A DNA stretch of 64,000 nucleotides, from assembly GCA_030144725.1 (NCBI GenBank), contig JASKMD010000017.1:11500409-11564408 (forward strand), written 5' to 3'. Below, piece by piece: positions 63,093 through 64,000 of this stretch. The translations under genes and the position numbers were made by a program. Every line of letters starts with the position of its first letter. Positions within the stretch are counted from its first letter, which is position 1. The stretch comes from Haematococcus lacustris. Taxonomy: Eukaryota > Chlorophyta > Chlorophyceae > Chlamydomonadales > Haematococcaceae. A model generated the notes under the pieces. It worked only from the letters and a program-made list of their open reading frames with translations, made no database searches and had not been told where the DNA came from.

Positions 63093-63441
63093 TGGTATCC
63101 AGTCGTCACGACTGCCGTCGTCGCGTCCACATGCCAAAAGCAAAACATGTTCCGACTGCTGCTGCGTGTTGCAGGTGCCACTCACAACAGCGTGGCGAAG
63201 CGTGCTAGTGCGGCGCGCCTCGCATGTGGCGAAATCGCATGAATTCAAATGTGTATCTTTGGACAGGCACTGAGCACCGCTGAGAGCGACATAGTTTTTG
63301 CTGCGTCTGCCACTTCGTAGATATGGCTCTCCTCTGTTCAAAGCACTGTTTACATATATTTTTGACTGAGTGGCTGCGGAGATACGGGCTTCGTATCACA
63401 GGGGGGTGGTTTTCAGGTAGTTGGGAACGCCTGACCCTAGG

Positions 63442-64000
63442 CCTCTACACTCCATAGCAAAGGCCCCTGACAGTAGAGTTTGTTAACGAACAGCAGCTTT
63501 TGCTTCAACATCAATCCATGCCGTAGGTGCCACAACGTGCATACCCCACTCGCTGGGTACAATAGATGAGCAACATGTATCTAAAGGCAAACATCACCAA
63601 GGCAAACATCACCAGCACCGATTGTGATTGTGGTGCTTGGGATTGTGGTGCTTGGGCTCCTGCAATTGACACGCCATGGCTCACTGAGCTTTTTGAGTAA
63701 TATTGCTTCTTCTGACACAGATGGGCATATGAGTATAGTAGTCTTTGAAAGTGCGGTCAGCACAAACATAAGACATCTCTCTGAGTTTTGGCTGGATTTG
63801 CTGCTTTGGCTGCAAATCCTACCTGCTCAGCGGAGCCGCAGCTGAAGCTCGAATTAGCCATTTACGTATGCTGTGGTGTACTCGGAAACTCCTGCATCAT
63901 CAGATGTTCGTCGGGTAACCTGTGGTGGCGCAGGATAGGTGGCAACTGCTGCGTGCACCTCACCTCGCGGGCTGGCAGCAGCGCCTATGCGTAGAGCACC
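63442..64000. other. No recognised feature
   Basis: Only short tandem pieces are visible, GGCAAACATCACCA twice near 63590 and GATTGTGGTGCTTGG twice near 63628. No convincing gene. Confidence 0.4.

Larger units (their letters stand above)
61259..63434 (+). mobile_element. 2176-bp DNA transposon with perfect 15-bp terminal inverted repeats
   Basis: Left end TCAGGCGTTCCCAAC (61259-61273), right end GTTGGGAACGCCTGA (63420-63434), exact reverse complements. The CAGG...TTCCCAAC end and the 7-bp duplication resemble hAT elements, whose duplications are usually 8 bp. It holds two overlapping frames (62095-62370 and 62367-63092) but no intact hAT transposase. A third register near 62367 reads CDTRWASYISSTVSMLRVWA, reminiscent of the TRW-x-S region of hAT transposases; this is weak. 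Related ends occur at 17460 and 13293. Probably non-autonomous or with a diverged transposase. Confidence 0.75.

Overview
The window looks like nuclear DNA of a chlamydomonadalean green alga, possibly Haematococcus or a close relative. It is GC-rich and has many short exons with GT-AG and a few GC-AG introns. Introns carry long G-rich microsatellites, and the DNA is full of eukaryotic transposable elements. One gene is a plastid outer-envelope TPR receptor of the OEP61 type. The species is inferred from composition and gene style, not proven. I see no rRNA gene, convincing tRNA gene or CRISPR array.

Layout, left to right. (1) 1-105 is a fragment of exon 2 of a large helical-repeat gene, cut by an 11.3-kb LINE on the minus strand (about 105-11438). 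The LINE has a poly(A) tail, an APE endonuclease / reverse transcriptase ORF2 with a frameshifted zinc-finger end, a 1581-aa ORF1 with 46-aa tandem repeats, and 68-bp repeats in its 5' UTR. (2) 11439-16255 and 17626-22367 are two apparently perfect copies of a 4.8-kb block that differ only in a (CCCCA)n array. The first carries exons 1-6 of the helical-repeat gene and is then cut. The second continues into the complete 17-exon gene (19909-29841, 1593 aa). Each copy holds a 134-bp hAT-type MITE just upstream of the ATG. Between the blocks lie a Copia-type gag relic and a hAT-end fragment. (3) 29842-44412 holds a small secreted-protein gene (31392-31882, minus), argJ of arginine synthesis (32495-37577, minus, first exon unresolved) and a DJ-1/PARK7 homologue (41185-43916, plus). 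(4) 44413-50557 (minus) is an OEP61/TPR7-like tail-anchored TPR protein of 659 aa. (5) 51022-53640 contains Fanzor sequences (eukaryotic TnpB-like RuvC nucleases): one nearly intact copy and a 3' fragment. More fragments lie at 38.8 and 42.85 kb. (6) 54786-55207 is a small 3-exon gene for a lipid-anchored SVIP-like protein. (7) 57.3-60.5 kb is satellite DNA, and 61259-63434 is a 2.2-kb element with perfect 15-bp inverted ends.

The most interesting material is the Fanzor family. Two subfamilies are present. Both lack the usual CxxC pair after the RuvC-II motif, and both have conserved 3' flanks that recur as solo fragments. In one subfamily the flank contains an 11-bp stem whose arms differ between copies by compensating changes, which is what a structured (guide-like) RNA would leave. 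A DJ-1-derived exon plus intron fragment lies immediately upstream of the best Fanzor copy.

The host genes are ordinary housekeeping neighbours and do not form an operon. Exon phases of the helical-repeat, DJ-1, OEP61-like, secreted-protein and SVIP-like models were checked by hand and close correctly. Exon borders may be off by a base or two.
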